Source: Palsa-504 sp963847965
GTDB taxonomy: Bacteria; Actinomycetota; Actinomycetes; Streptosporangiales; Streptosporangiaceae
Direction of reading: 5' to 3'
NCBI GenBank assembly: GCA_963847965.1
Contig: CAWKCG010000012.1
Coordinates: 1-64,000 of the forward strand
DNA length: 64,000 bases
Positions 7,683 through 16,201 of this stretch are shown here, one piece after another (the stretch's first letter is position 1; every line of letters starts with the position of its first letter). The notes below the pieces were generated by a model. The model saw only the letters and a list, made by a program, of their open reading frames with translations, was not told the DNA's origin and did no database searches. Made by a program: the position numbers and the translations under genes.

Positions 7683-8550
7683 CGGAGGTGATCTCCTGCA
7701 GGTTGTCGAGGACGACGTCCAGGTCGTCCCGGTCCTTCACCACCGCGCCGAGCGTGTCCCGCGCGGCGCGGGCGTCCAGGTCCGACTCACCGAGGAAGTC
7801 CAGGGTGCGGGCCCAGTCGATGGTCTCGGCCACCCCGGGCGGCTTGGCCAGGTCGAGCTCACGAAGCCGCTGGACCGCGGCGACCACCTTGCGGGCCAGC
7901 GCCGCGGAGATGCCGGGCTCCCGGATCAAGACGATCTCGACCTCGCGGTCCGCGGCGGGGTACCCGATCCAGTGGTACAGGCAGCGCCGTTTAAGCGCGT
8001 CGTGCAGTTCCCTGGTGCGGTTGGAGGTGAGCACCACCAGCGGCGGGCTGTCGGTCTTGACGGTGCCGATCTCCGGGATGCTGATCTGGAAGTCGGAGAG
8101 CACCTCGAGCAGGAAGGCCTCGAACTCGTCGTCCGCCCGGTCGATCTCGTCGATCAGCAGCACGGCCTGGTCGCCGGCCCGGATCGCCTCGAGCAGCGGC
8201 CTTTCCAGCAGGAACTTCGGGCCGAACAGCTTGTCGACCGCGTCGGAGTCGGTGACCTGATGCTCGGACAGCGCCCGGATGTGCAGCATCTGCCGGGCGT
8301 AATCCCACTCGTACAGCGCCTGGTTGGTATCGATGCCCTCGTAGCACTGGAGCCGGATGAGCCTGCGGCCGAACACGGCAGCCATGACCTTGGCGACCTC
8401 GGTCTTACCGACCCCGACCTCACCCTCGAGCAGGATGGGGCGGTTCAGCGACATCGCCACGAACAGGGCCGTGGCCAGCCCGCGGTCAGCCAGGTACCCG
8501 CCCTGGCGCAAGGCCTCGGCCAGCTGGCCGACGCTCCCCGGGTTGTCCAT
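7666..8550 (-). CDS. coxD: CoxD-like MoxR AAA+ ATPase
   Basis: MoxR-family AAA+ chaperone. 294 residues: Walker A GEVGVGKTEV at about residues 42-51, Walker B LLIDEIDRAD near 135, sensor 1 in VVLTSNRTREL, and an arginine-finger region (RRCLYHWIGYP). CoxD with CoxE is required for inserting the sulfido and copper ligands of CO dehydrogenase in Afipia carboxidovorans. The ATG follows the stop of the 81-aa gene with no gap (TGAATG), and the 3' end overlaps coxE, so the three form one tightly coupled operon. Confidence 0.9.
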   Translation of the reverse strand: MDNPGSVGQLAEALRQGGYLADRGLATALFVAMSLNRPILLEGEVGVGKTEVAKVMAAVFGRRLIRLQCYEGIDTNQALYEWDYARQMLHIRALSEHQVTDSDAVDKLFGPKFLLERPLLEAIRAGDQAVLLIDEIDRADDEFEAFLLEVLSDFQISIPEIGTVKTDSPPLVVLTSNRTRELHDALKRRCLYHWIGYPAADREVEIVLIREPGISAALARKVVAAVQRLRELDLAKPPGVAETIDWARTLDFLGESDLDARAARDTLGAVVKDRDDLDVVLDNLQEITSGARGS

Positions 8551-8796
8551 TCAGAGGACGAGGTCCCGCACGCCGCCGGCGCCGGGGTTCAGCTTCCCCT
8601 CGCGGGCCAGCTGGGTCCGCCAGGCCAGGTGCAGGTCGCCGTCGGTCTCCTCGGCTAGGCCGTCGAAGCCTACGTCGGTCATCCGCTGGCAGGACTTGCT
8701 GGGGCCGCAGGCTGCCTCGATGTCCTCGGCGGTCTGCGCCTGGGCGCTCCACACCTCGCGGAGCACGCCAAGGACGTCGTCGGTGTTAGCAGCCAT
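8551..8796 (-). CDS. Small hypothetical protein upstream of coxD (81 aa)
   Basis: Soluble 81-residue protein with two cysteines (AACGPSKSCQRM) and otherwise mixed helix-forming sequence (TDDVLGVLREVWSAQAQTAEDI). No family recognised. First gene of the coxD-coxE operon; its TGA abuts the coxD ATG. Tight coupling implies a role in the same maturation process, but that is inference only. Confidence 0.6.
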   Translation of the reverse strand: MAANTDDVLGVLREVWSAQAQTAEDIEAACGPSKSCQRMTDVGFDGLAEETDGDLHLAWRTQLAREGKLNPGAGGVRDLVL

Positions 8797-8913
8797 CTGC
8801 AGGCACCCTTCTGTCGCGAGCAGGCTTGCCTCCTACCGACTGTATGTCCTGGTCGTCGGCGTGGCGACCTCGGATTAAGAGTTCCCTAATCGCCAGTACC
8901 AGCCGGGTCCCCT

Positions 8914-9390
8914 GTGTCGGGTGGTGGTAACTGGCTTGGCAGCGCTGTGGGCAGCTACGCCCCGGGCAACGTGGTCTTCCGCGGCGGGCTGCCTGCCGCG
9001 CTGATCGACTTCGACCTGGCCAAGCCGACCACCCGGGTCTACGACATCGCGAACGCGCTGTGGTACTGGGCGCCACTGCGCGATCCGAGAGACCGGCCGC
9101 TCGCGCTGGCCGACGCCGACGTCCCGCACCGGGTCGCGGTGTTCGCTGACGCCTACGGTATGACAGCCCAGCAGCGCGCCGGGCTGGCACCGCTGGCCGT
9201 GGACATGGTGCGCCGCTATCACGAGGATTCCCGCGCCTCAGCCGAGCTCGATCCTGTGTGGCGCAAGGCGTGGGAGGACGGCGGCGGCCTCGTCGGGACA
9301 CCCGCCAAGGATTACCTGCCTCGTGCCGAGGCGTGGGTGCGCGGGGTGGCCCCGGCGATCACCGCGAGGCTTGCCATCAATTCCTGCTGA
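8914..9390 (+). pseudogene. Truncated phosphotransferase (APH) family remnant
   Basis: Encodes only the C-terminal lobe of an aminoglycoside-phosphotransferase-type kinase: YAPGNVVF, then the Asp motif ALIDFDLAKP and helical C-terminus. The N-terminal ATP-binding lobe is absent, and the catalytic HGD that should precede the Y-x-P-x-N motif reads VGS. About 158 codons remain of a family normally 250-300. A non-functional 5'-deleted relic. The reading frame otherwise stays intact to the TGA at 9388-9390. Confidence 0.75.
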
Positions 9391-9406
9391 TGCCCCAAGA
9401 GGGGCA
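9391..9406 (+). terminator. Stem-loop directly after the APH remnant
   Basis: TGCCCC-AAGA-GGGGCA, a perfect 6-bp GC-rich stem with a four-base loop beginning on the base after the stop codon. No T-tract follows, so it may terminate weakly or only protect the transcript end. Confidence 0.4.
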
Positions 9407-9441
9407 GGCCCTGGGGTTGCAGCCCAGATAGCATCCGGCGT

Positions 9442-9783
9442 ATGGCTTATGACGATGCCCTGGCCCAGCGGGTTCGCGACCGGATGCAAGAAGAGCGCGG
9501 GGTGAGCGAGAAGAAGATGTTCGGTGGCCTGGCCTTCCTCACCGCGGGCAACATGACGGTAGGCGTGCACGGCGATGACCTGATCGCCAGGATTGACCCG
9601 GGAGCCATGGACGACGCGTTGGCCGAGCCGGGCGTGCGGCCGTTCGATATGACAGGTCGGCCGATGCGCGGCTGGATCTTGGTGGCCGGTCAAAGCCTGG
9701 CCGACGACGAACTGGAACGGTGGATCGGGCGGGCCCTTAGCTACGTCGGGACCCTACCGCCTAAGTTAAGTAGCATCCGGTAA
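9442..9783 (+). CDS. TfoX N-terminal domain protein
   Basis: 113 residues matching the TfoX-N fold: MAYDDALAQRVRDRM, SEKKMFGGLAFLTAGNMTVGV and RPMRGWILV, with the MFGG...F...GN...G signature. These small stand-alone proteins are common in actinobacteria; the name comes from the Sxy/TfoX competence regulators, but the role of the isolated domain is not established. ATG 9442 lies about 50 bases after the APH remnant. A tandem repeat derived from the converging menF gene lies just downstream. Confidence 0.85.
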   Translation: MAYDDALAQRVRDRMQEERGVSEKKMFGGLAFLTAGNMTVGVHGDDLIARIDPGAMDDALAEPGVRPFDMTGRPMRGWILVAGQSLADDELERWIGRALSYVGTLPPKLSSIR

Positions 9784-9825
9784 GGTAACCGGCCGGAAGC
9801 AGGGCCAGCCTTCCCTAGGCCTCGC

Positions 9826-9990
9826 GCCTGGACGGAACGTCACCTGGGCCTCGCTGGGAGGGCGTCTCGCTTTCCAAAGCGCCGCGCATGGACGGAACAT
9901 CACCTGGGCCTCGCTCGGAGGGGGGCCTAGCTTTCCAAGGCGCCGCGCATGGGGCGGAACTTCACCTGGGCCTCGGCCAGCTCGGAGGCC
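9826..9990. repeat. Degenerate 60-62-bp tandem repeat of the menF 3' end
   Basis: Three successive units share CACCTGGGCCTCG at 9841, 9901 and 9963, GGAAC just before each, and CTTTCCAA then CGCCGCGCATG at the ends of the first two units (9870-9890, 9931-9951). The most upstream unit is the true menF C-terminal coding end; the other two are downstream copies that on the minus strand read as repeated EAQV-FRP peptides. A local tandem duplication across the gene terminus. Confidence 0.75.
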
Positions 9991-11212
9991 GGATCCGAAC
10001 CCGCCACGATGCCGCAGCCCGCGAAGAGCCGGGCGGTCCGGCCGGACAGCTGGGCGCAGCGCAGCGCGATGCCCCATTCGCCGTTCCCCTCGGCGTCCAC
10101 CCAGCCGACGGGACCCGCGTACCGTTCCCTGTCCATGTGCTCGAGTTCGCGGATCAGTTCCAGCGCGGCCCCGGTTGGCGTGCCGCAGACCGCCGCGGTC
10201 GGATGGACCGCCGCCGCCAGGCCGAGCGCCGACCTGGGCGCGGTGTTCAGCGCCAGCGTGCCGCGGACCCAGGTCCCCAGGTGCTGCAGGTTCGGCAGTT
10301 TCAGCAGTGCGGGGCGCGCCTCCACGTCGAGCGCATCGCACAGCGGCGCGAGCGCATCGCGCATCGAGGCGACCGCGTAGACGTGCTCCTCGGTGTCTTT
10401 CGCGGAGGCCAGCAGGCCCGAGCCGAGCGCCTCGTCTTCCTCGGGGTCACCGCCCCGCGGCGCCGTGCCGGCCAGGACCAGCGCGCTGACCTGCCGGCCG
10501 CCTGCCGGATCAGCAATTCGGGGGTCGCGCCGACCATGCCATCGCAGGCGAACGTGTAGCACTCGGGATAGCGTGCGGCCAGCCTTTGCAGCAGGATCCT
10601 GGCGTCGATCGGGTCGGCCGCGGTCGCGAACTGGTCCTGCGCGAGCACCACCTTGCGCAGCGCACCCGCCTTGATCGCCGCGACCGCCTCGGCCACCGCC
10701 TGCTCCCACTGGGGCGCGGGCAGGCTGCCGTCGTGCCAGCGCACGTCGGAGGGGGGGATGGGGGGACGCGGAGTCCCCCCATGAGCGGGCCGGGTCTCGG
10801 GGGGGTCGTCCCCCCCGAGGGGGCACTGCTCGGTCACGGTGGTCAGCCAGGCCCGGCCTTGGCCGTCCCTGCCCAGCACCACGCGGGGGATGACCAGCAC
10901 CGATCCCTCAGATGACGCGTCGAAGGTGAACGTCCCGAACGCCACGGGGCCCGAGCCGGGCACGCGCAGCCGGTCGTCGACGTCCAGGGCGTCGAACACC
11001 GAGCGGAGCCACTTCTCCCCGGCGGTGAACCTGTCGTCCCCGGCGGGCAGCGTCACCCTGGCTGCCTCGCCCCAGCCCGCCAGGCCCGCGCCGCGGTGCA
11101 CCCAGGCGACCACGTCCGGCTGTGGCAGTTGCGCGAGGAGATCTCCAGAGTCGGGAATGGCCACGGTGCGGGCCAGAAGCCTCCCCGGATCCTGGCGGCT
11201 CAGCACCGCCAC
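9927..11212 (-). pseudogene. menF: Isochorismate synthase, frameshifted
   Basis: Chorismate-utilising enzyme converting chorismate to isochorismate for menaquinone (or a siderophore). The first part (to about 10500) carries LRKVVLAQDQF and ATPELLIRQAAG; the rest continues in another frame with VSALVLAGTAPRGG, HPTAAVCGTPTGAA, YAGPVGWVDAEGNGEWGIALRC and LFAGCGIVAGSDP, all hallmarks of the family. One base is missing near 10490-10500 (GGCAGG where GGCCAGG would restore the frame). Joined length would be about 428, normal for the family. A G/C-tract repeat is inserted in frame near residue 140. Real decay or a sequence error; no second copy is visible here. Confidence 0.82.
10749..10820. repeat. 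G/C-tract palindromic repeat, copy 1 (inside menF)
   Basis: Alternating runs of six or more G and C: G-run, ATG, GGGGGG, ACGCGGAGT, CCCCCC, ATGAGC, then a hairpin GGGGGGTCGTCCCCCC at about 10798-10817. Antisense to menF, it is read in frame as a Gly/Pro/Arg linker between family blocks. The same layout recurs at 51831 and 63617. Confidence 0.8.
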
Positions 11213-11255
11213 GCTGCCGTCCGCGTTATCTGGTCACCCGCCACGAAGCCACATT

Positions 11256-13445
11256 CTAGGTGGCGTCCGTCACTGACCTGCGTTCCGGGTGCGCCAGCGC
11301 GCTCGGCCACCAGATGTGCCGTCCGATGTCCAAGGTCAGCGAGGTCACCAGGACCGACCTGACCACGATGGTGTCCAGCAGCACGCCGAGCGCGACCGCG
11401 AACCCGATCTCGGTGAACTCCACCAGCGGCAGCGTGCCGAGCACGGCGAACGTCCCGGCCAGCACCAGGCCGGCCGCGGTGATCACCCCTCCCGTGGCGG
11501 CCAGGCCGGCCAGGGCGCCGCGGCGGGTGCCGGACCTGGCGGACTCCTCGCGTACGCGGGTCATCAGGAAGATGTTGTAGTCGATCCCGAGGGCCACCAG
11601 GAACACGAAGACGAACAGCGGCACCGAGGTGTCCGCACCGGCGAACCCGAACACGTGCTGGAAGAACAGCGCGGATATGCCGAGCGCAGCGCCGAAGGAC
11701 AGCACGACGGTGGCGATGAGCACGAGCGGCGCGATGATCGCCCGCAGGAGCAGGCCCAAGATGAGCAGCACCACGCCCAGGATGAGCGGGATGAGCAGGT
11801 CCCGATCGTGGGCCGCGGCGTTCTCCACGTCCAGGTTGATCGCCGTGCCGCCGCCCACCTTCGCGTCCGCCCCTGGTATGGCGTGCACGGTGGCCCGTAT
11901 CTTGTCCACGAGCGTGTACGCCGCCGGGCTATCGGGCGGGATGGTCATCGTCGCCTGCAGGAAGGCCACGCCGTCCTTGGTTACCGGCGGGGTGACGGAC
12001 GCGATGCCCGGCGTGGTGGCGAGCGCCTTCCGTACCTCACTGGCACTGGCCGCCGTGGATATCACCTGAACGGGCTCGCCGGATCCCGCCGGGAAGTACT
12101 TGGCCAGCACGTTCTGGGCGGTGATGGACGACGGCGTGCCGCGGAACGACTGCGCCGCCGTCAGCGGGCCGAACTTGAAGCCGACCAGGCCGGCCGAGCC
12201 GGCCGCGAGGAGGACGGCGGTCACGAGCCATACCCAGCGAGGGCGCCGGCTGATGGCCTGTCCCACCCTCGCCCACAGGCCTCGGCTGGTCGGCTCGGCC
12301 GAGCCGTACCCGGGCCTGACCGGCCAGAAGATCCACCGGCCGAATATGACGAGAAGCGCGGGGAGCAGCGTGATCATGGCGATCAGGCCCACGCCGATGC
12401 CGATGGCGGCCACGGGGCCCAGGCCGGAGATGTCGTTGGACTCGGCGGCCATCAGGCAGAGCATGCCGATCACCACGGTCAGCCCGCTGGCGATGATGGC
12501 CGGGCCAGCCCTCCGCAGCGCGACCGCCATGGCCTGGTGCCGGTCGGCGTGCCTGCGCAGTTCCTCCCGGTACCTGGCCACCAGGAGCAGCGCGTAGTCG
12601 GTGCTCGCGCCGATGACCAGGACGACCAGGATGCCCTCGCTCTGCCCGTTGACGGTGAGGTTCGCGTGCTGGGTGAGCAGGTAGATGACGGCCTCGGCGA
12701 CGGTCAGGGCCACGCCCGCCGACATGATGGGCAGCAGCCAGAGCACCGGGCTACGGTAAGTCAGCAGCAAGAGCACGATGACGACGGCCAGGGCCGAATA
12801 CAGCAAGGTGGAGTCGATGCCCTTGAAGATCTTGAGCTCGTCGTTCGCGCTGGCGGCGGGCCCGCCCACGTAGACGCTCAGCCCGTTGGCGTCCCTGGTC
12901 GCCGTGTTCTGCACCGTGGAGATGAAGCCGCTCAGGTCGCTGTTGTAGCCGAGGTCCGAGCCGATGACGGTCTCGATCGCCTTGTGATCGGCGGAAATCA
13001 CCGGCGGGGCGACCCGCCCGTCCACCACGGGTAGCGAGGCGAAGTACCGCGCGTCCGCCTCCGCCTTCGCCAGGTCGGCCGCGGTCACCCCGCTGTCGCG
13101 CACGTAGACGACCAGGGCGGGGTTGTAGTTCTTGGACTGGAAGATGGCCTGCTCGTTCAGTTCCTGGGTCGACTCGGCCGACGCGGGCAGGTACGACGAC
13201 GCGTCGTTCTTCTCGGCGCCTTGCAGCTTGCCCGCCAGCGATCCGGTGGCCGCCACGACGATCAGCCAGAACACGACGACCAGGTACTTGGACCTTCGGC
13301 CGCAGATGATCGTGATAAGCCGGTCTGCGCCGCGCGGGCGCGGATTGTGAGACCCCGGCTCCACCGGGCTGGTCGCCCGAGAAACCCGGCCCGGGTCGGC
13401 CTGATCCGGCGTGTTACGGGGCGCCCCCGTGGTCCCGCGTGCCAC
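11256..13445 (-). CDS. MMPL family RND-type transporter
   Basis: About 729 residues with the duplicated MMPL layout: TM1 (VVVFWLIVVAATGSLAG), an extracytoplasmic loop, a first block of five or six helices (ALAVVIVLLLLTYRSPVLWL, then VLVIGASTDYALLLVARYREE), and a second repeat (LVFLVALGIDYNIFLMTRVREE). The paired GxxxDYxxxL-x-R-x-REE motifs define the family, which exports lipids or drugs using proton flow. GTG 13445 is chosen because AGGAGG stands 5 bases before it; the in-frame ATG at 13514 overlaps a TTGACA promoter box. Substrate not predictable. Confidence 0.88.
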   Translation of the reverse strand: MARGTTGAPRNTPDQADPGRVSRATSPVEPGSHNPRPRGADRLITIICGRRSKYLVVVFWLIVVAATGSLAGKLQGAEKNDASSYLPASAESTQELNEQAIFQSKNYNPALVVYVRDSGVTAADLAKAEADARYFASLPVVDGRVAPPVISADHKAIETVIGSDLGYNSDLSGFISTVQNTATRDANGLSVYVGGPAASANDELKIFKGIDSTLLYSALAVVIVLLLLTYRSPVLWLLPIMSAGVALTVAEAVIYLLTQHANLTVNGQSEGILVVLVIGASTDYALLLVARYREELRRHADRHQAMAVALRRAGPAIIASGLTVVIGMLCLMAAESNDISGLGPVAAIGIGVGLIAMITLLPALLVIFGRWIFWPVRPGYGSAEPTSRGLWARVGQAISRRPRWVWLVTAVLLAAGSAGLVGFKFGPLTAAQSFRGTPSSITAQNVLAKYFPAGSGEPVQVISTAASASEVRKALATTPGIASVTPPVTKDGVAFLQATMTIPPDSPAAYTLVDKIRATVHAIPGADAKVGGGTAINLDVENAAAHDRDLLIPLILGVVLLILGLLLRAIIAPLVLIATVVLSFGAALGISALFFQHVFGFAGADTSVPLFVFVFLVALGIDYNIFLMTRVREESARSGTRRGALAGLAATGGVITAAGLVLAGTFAVLGTLPLVEFTEIGFAVALGVLLDTIVVRSVLVTSLTLDIGRHIWWPSALAHPERRSVTDAT

Positions 13446-13490
13446 GTCGTCCTCCTGACGTGATGAAGACTCTGAATTTGTTGTCAGCAA

Positions 13491-13522
13491 ATACGATGTA
13501 TCGCGTCTGAGCATCCTGTCAA
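13491..13522 (-). promoter_or_regulatory. Probable promoter/operator of the MMPL gene
   Basis: On the minus strand TTGACA (13517-13522) is followed 15 bases later by ATACAT (13496-13501), with the small palindrome ATAC-GAT-GTAT (13491-13501) over the presumed -10. The short spacer is suboptimal, as often seen with regulator-dependent promoters. The leader to GTG 13445 would be about 45 bases. Confidence 0.4.
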
Positions 13523-13623
13523 GCTATATCTCAAAGAGTTCACAAGACTGTTCTCGCCCGCGACTCAGCTCCCGCCGCTCGGGTGCGAGAACTGATCTCG
13601 CGCCGGCGGAGGGGTCCGCTGTC

Positions 13624-14774
13624 TTACAACAGGGTGAGCTGCTCGGACGGCACCCGCCGACCGGGGGGCTCGGGGGAGGGATCCGCGAGCCCGTCAGGCT
13701 CGGAGCCCGCCGGGGCACGCCTGGGCGCCGGAAGGATCCGCGGGGAGCGCCTGCCGTGACCGGAGCCGGGCCTTGGCCGGCCGACGCCGTGCTTGTCCGC
13801 CAGCTCGCGGACCCGGCCGGCGACCTTCTCCTGGTAGGCCTTCGGGGCGTAGGCGCCGCGGCCGTACAACTCGAGGTAGCGGCCGACCAGGCCGGGGTGA
13901 CAGGCCCGCAGCCAGCCGTAGAACCACTCGCGGATGCCCGGGCGCAGGTGAAGCACGATGGGCGTCACCTGCGGGGCGCCCGCCGCGGCGATCTGGCTGA
14001 CGGTCGCCTCCAGCTGGGCGGGGGAGTCGGAGAGGAACGGGATGACCGGACCCATGAGCACGCCGCAGCGAAGCCCGCGCTCGTTCAGGGCCGCGCACGC
14101 CTCGAGCCTGCGGCCCGGGCCGGCGTGCCAGGCTCGACAGATCGCCATAGCTCCTTGTCGACAGACCCGACCGAGACGTTCAGCCCCACATCCGTGACCT
14201 CGGCGGCCTCGGCGAGCAGGTCGATGTCCCGCAGGATCAGGGTGCCCTTGGTCAGGATGGAGAACGGGTTGGCGGCGTCCTTGAGCGCGCCGATGATGCC
14301 GGGCATGAGCTGGTAGCGTCCCTCGGCCCGCTGGTAGCAGTCCACGTTCGTGCCCATCGCGATGTGCTCGCCCGGCCAGCTCGGCGAGGCCATCTTCCTC
14401 CGCACCAGCTCGGGCGCGTTCACCTTGACGACCACTTTGGTGTCAAAGTCCACCCCGGAATCTAGCTCTAGGTAACTATGTGAATACCGAGCGTAGCAGT
14501 AGGCACAGGCATGCTGGCATCCCCGGTAGGGGTTGATCGTCCAGCGGAAGGGCACCCTGGAGGCGTCTGGGACGCGGTTGACGATGGACTTGGCCTGGAC
14601 CTCGTAGAAGGTCATGCCGCGGAAGCCCGGGGTATCGAAAGTCCGGGCGACCGCCCCGCGCTCGATCAGCGGGATCGCCACGTCCCGTCGCCCTGTCGGG
14701 AACAGGGTGTCATCACCGGCGGCATCCTGCTCCGCCACGGCCTGGTCATCGAGCCGCAGGTTGTCCCAGCGCAT
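13624..14774 (-). pseudogene. Rv2578c-family radical SAM protein, frameshifted
   Basis: Radical SAM protein with a CxxxCxxC cluster motif in INPYRGCQHACAYCYARYSH, preceded by FYEVQAKSIVNRVP, both typical of the actinobacterial Rv2578c family. The frame holds to about 14115 (ELWRSVEPGTP); the rest (RRLEACAALNERGLRCGVLMGP, then PIVLHLRPGIREWFYGWL) is in a different frame. One G appears to be missing in a CCCGGGCC run. Restored length about 380. ATG 14774 is used; TTG 14783 is possible. Substrate unknown. An indel error in the assembly is as likely as real inactivation. Confidence 0.8.
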
Positions 14775-14813
14775 AGTCAGCAACTATAGAACGGTTATTC
14801 GATCACCACAAGC

Positions 14814-14842
14814 TTGACACGCCGCCTGTCGTCACGAATATT
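14814..14842 (+). promoter_or_regulatory. Sigma-70-type promoter for the DUF3040 gene
   Basis: TTGACA (14814-14819), a 17-base spacer, then AATATT (14837-14842): a near-canonical housekeeping promoter pointing to the DUF3040 gene, with a leader of about 140 bases. Confidence 0.55.
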
Positions 14843-14991
14843 TATCTCTACAGGTCCCTGGGCGGTGCGTAGCCTACGTGGCCTGCCCGGTGAAAAACAA
14901 CAGAAGTACAAAGCCAGAACGATTGGATAAAGACCCTCTCCTGAGAGATAGTGAGAGGGTAACGGCCCAGTGCGCTAGCGGAGGTGGCGGT

Positions 14992-15456
14992 ATGGCGCTG
15001 TCGCAAGACGAGCAGCGCGTGCTGGCTGAAATCGAACGGCGGCTGGCCGCCGAGGATCCCCGGCTGGCGTCCAGCCTGTCGACGTTCCGGCGGCCGCGTG
15101 CCGGCTCGGTGCTGCGCTCGCCTCGCGCCCGCATCATCGGCTCGCTGTTCACGGTGCTCCTGGTGGCGATGGTCTCGCTGATGGTCTACGCGATGATCCC
15201 GTTCCGCGCCCACGGCGCGCGGACGCCGCCCTCGCCGACCGCGGCCTTCCAGCGGACCACGATCTCGGCCACGCAGAGCACCAGGCAGCAGGACATCACC
15301 CAGCCCGCCACCGGCGCCGCGGTGGTGGCGGGCGGCACCAGCCCGGGCGCACCGAACTCCTCCGCCGCGCCGTCCTCCCGGGCGCCCTCGCCCAGGGCGC
15401 ACGGCAGCGCGTCGAGTCAGGCCACGGGCCGCTCGACGCCGTCCACCGGGCCGTAA
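14992..15456 (+). CDS. DUF3040 domain membrane protein
   Basis: 154 residues. The first about 35 (MALSQDEQRVLAEIERRLAA, then EDPRLASSL) are the DUF3040 signature, found in small actinobacterial membrane proteins. A single transmembrane segment (about 49-70, GSLFTVLLVAMVSLMVYAMI) follows, then a Ser/Thr/Pro/Ala-rich extracytoplasmic tail. GGAGG lies 7 bases before ATG 14992, which decides the start over longer in-frame options. Its 3' end overlaps the convergent gene by 40 bases. Function unknown. Confidence 0.82.
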   Translation: MALSQDEQRVLAEIERRLAAEDPRLASSLSTFRRPRAGSVLRSPRARIIGSLFTVLLVAMVSLMVYAMIPFRAHGARTPPSPTAAFQRTTISATQSTRQQDITQPATGAAVVAGGTSPGAPNSSAAPSSRAPSPRAHGSASSQATGRSTPSTGP

Positions 15457-16073
15457 CCCCCCGGGTAGCCCATACGGCCCCGCTCGTCAACCAGCTCCTC
15501 GTAGGCGCGCTCGCCGTGCGGACGCGGGTGGGAGACAGGCAGGTCGTAACGGCGGTAACCGCGTCTGGCTAATGATTCCCGCCACAGCTGGACCAGGTAG
15601 CGCTCAAGGCCCTCAAGCGCCCTTTTCTCCTGCTGGAACTCGTCACTGAGCGGATTGCGGTGCCGGTCGAACAGGGCCGCGTAGCGGCGCGTCACGATGT
15701 CGCGGTTGCCCGCGTAGACCCGGACCGAGTAGTCGCCGACGCCGCCGCCGAGCCGCAGGCCGTGGACCGCGGTTCCCGCCAGGCCCATGTTGACGCTCAC
15801 CTGGCCGCGCAGGTAGATGGTGCCCTTGGCTTCCTCATCCCAGGCGTCGCCGCACGGCGGCGGATCCCCGTCCCATTCCTCGAGCACCAGCCGGACGTCG
15901 ATGTCCTCCTGCAGGCTGCCGACCCACAGCTGTTCACGGTTCGTGCTGATCAGCGCGCCGACCGGGGGCAGCGGGCCGCCTGGCGCATCCGGGTCGACGG
16001 CCGGGTCATGGATGCGGAACATCCGCCGCTCAGGCGTCACCGGTATGACCAGCTGCATTAGCCTGCGGCTCAT
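15417..16073 (-). CDS. Conserved hypothetical protein (218 aa)
   Basis: Soluble protein beginning MSRRLMQLVIPVTPERRMF. Beta-rich middle (RLVLEEWDGDPPPCGDAW, GTIYLRGQVSVNMGL, YSVRVYAGNRD) and a charged C-terminus (YEELVDERGRMGYPGGYGP). No family recognised. ATG 16073 has GGAGGGGGAG in front, better than the longer in-frame start at 16112. Convergent with the DUF3040 gene. The Tyr/Gly-rich tail is low complexity and probably disordered. Confidence 0.65.
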   Translation of the reverse strand: MSRRLMQLVIPVTPERRMFRIHDPAVDPDAPGGPLPPVGALISTNREQLWVGSLQEDIDVRLVLEEWDGDPPPCGDAWDEEAKGTIYLRGQVSVNMGLAGTAVHGLRLGGGVGDYSVRVYAGNRDIVTRRYAALFDRHRNPLSDEFQQEKRALEGLERYLVQLWRESLARRGYRRYDLPVSHPRPHGERAYEELVDERGRMGYPGGYGPVDGVERPVA

Positions 16074-16201
16074 GGCTCCCCCCTCCGGCGCGTAGATACC
16101 CGCGGATAACACCCTGCTTAACTAGTAAATCTAGACCGCAGACTCACCCCGTGAGGCCCGAACGCGTTCTGAAATGCCCACAGTAGCCACTTGACTACCG
16201 A

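Noticed and set aside
11289..13034. Long plus-strand frame opposite the MMPL gene
   Set aside because: It is the antisense shadow of a well-supported transporter; composition is Arg/Gly/Asp-rich with no family match.
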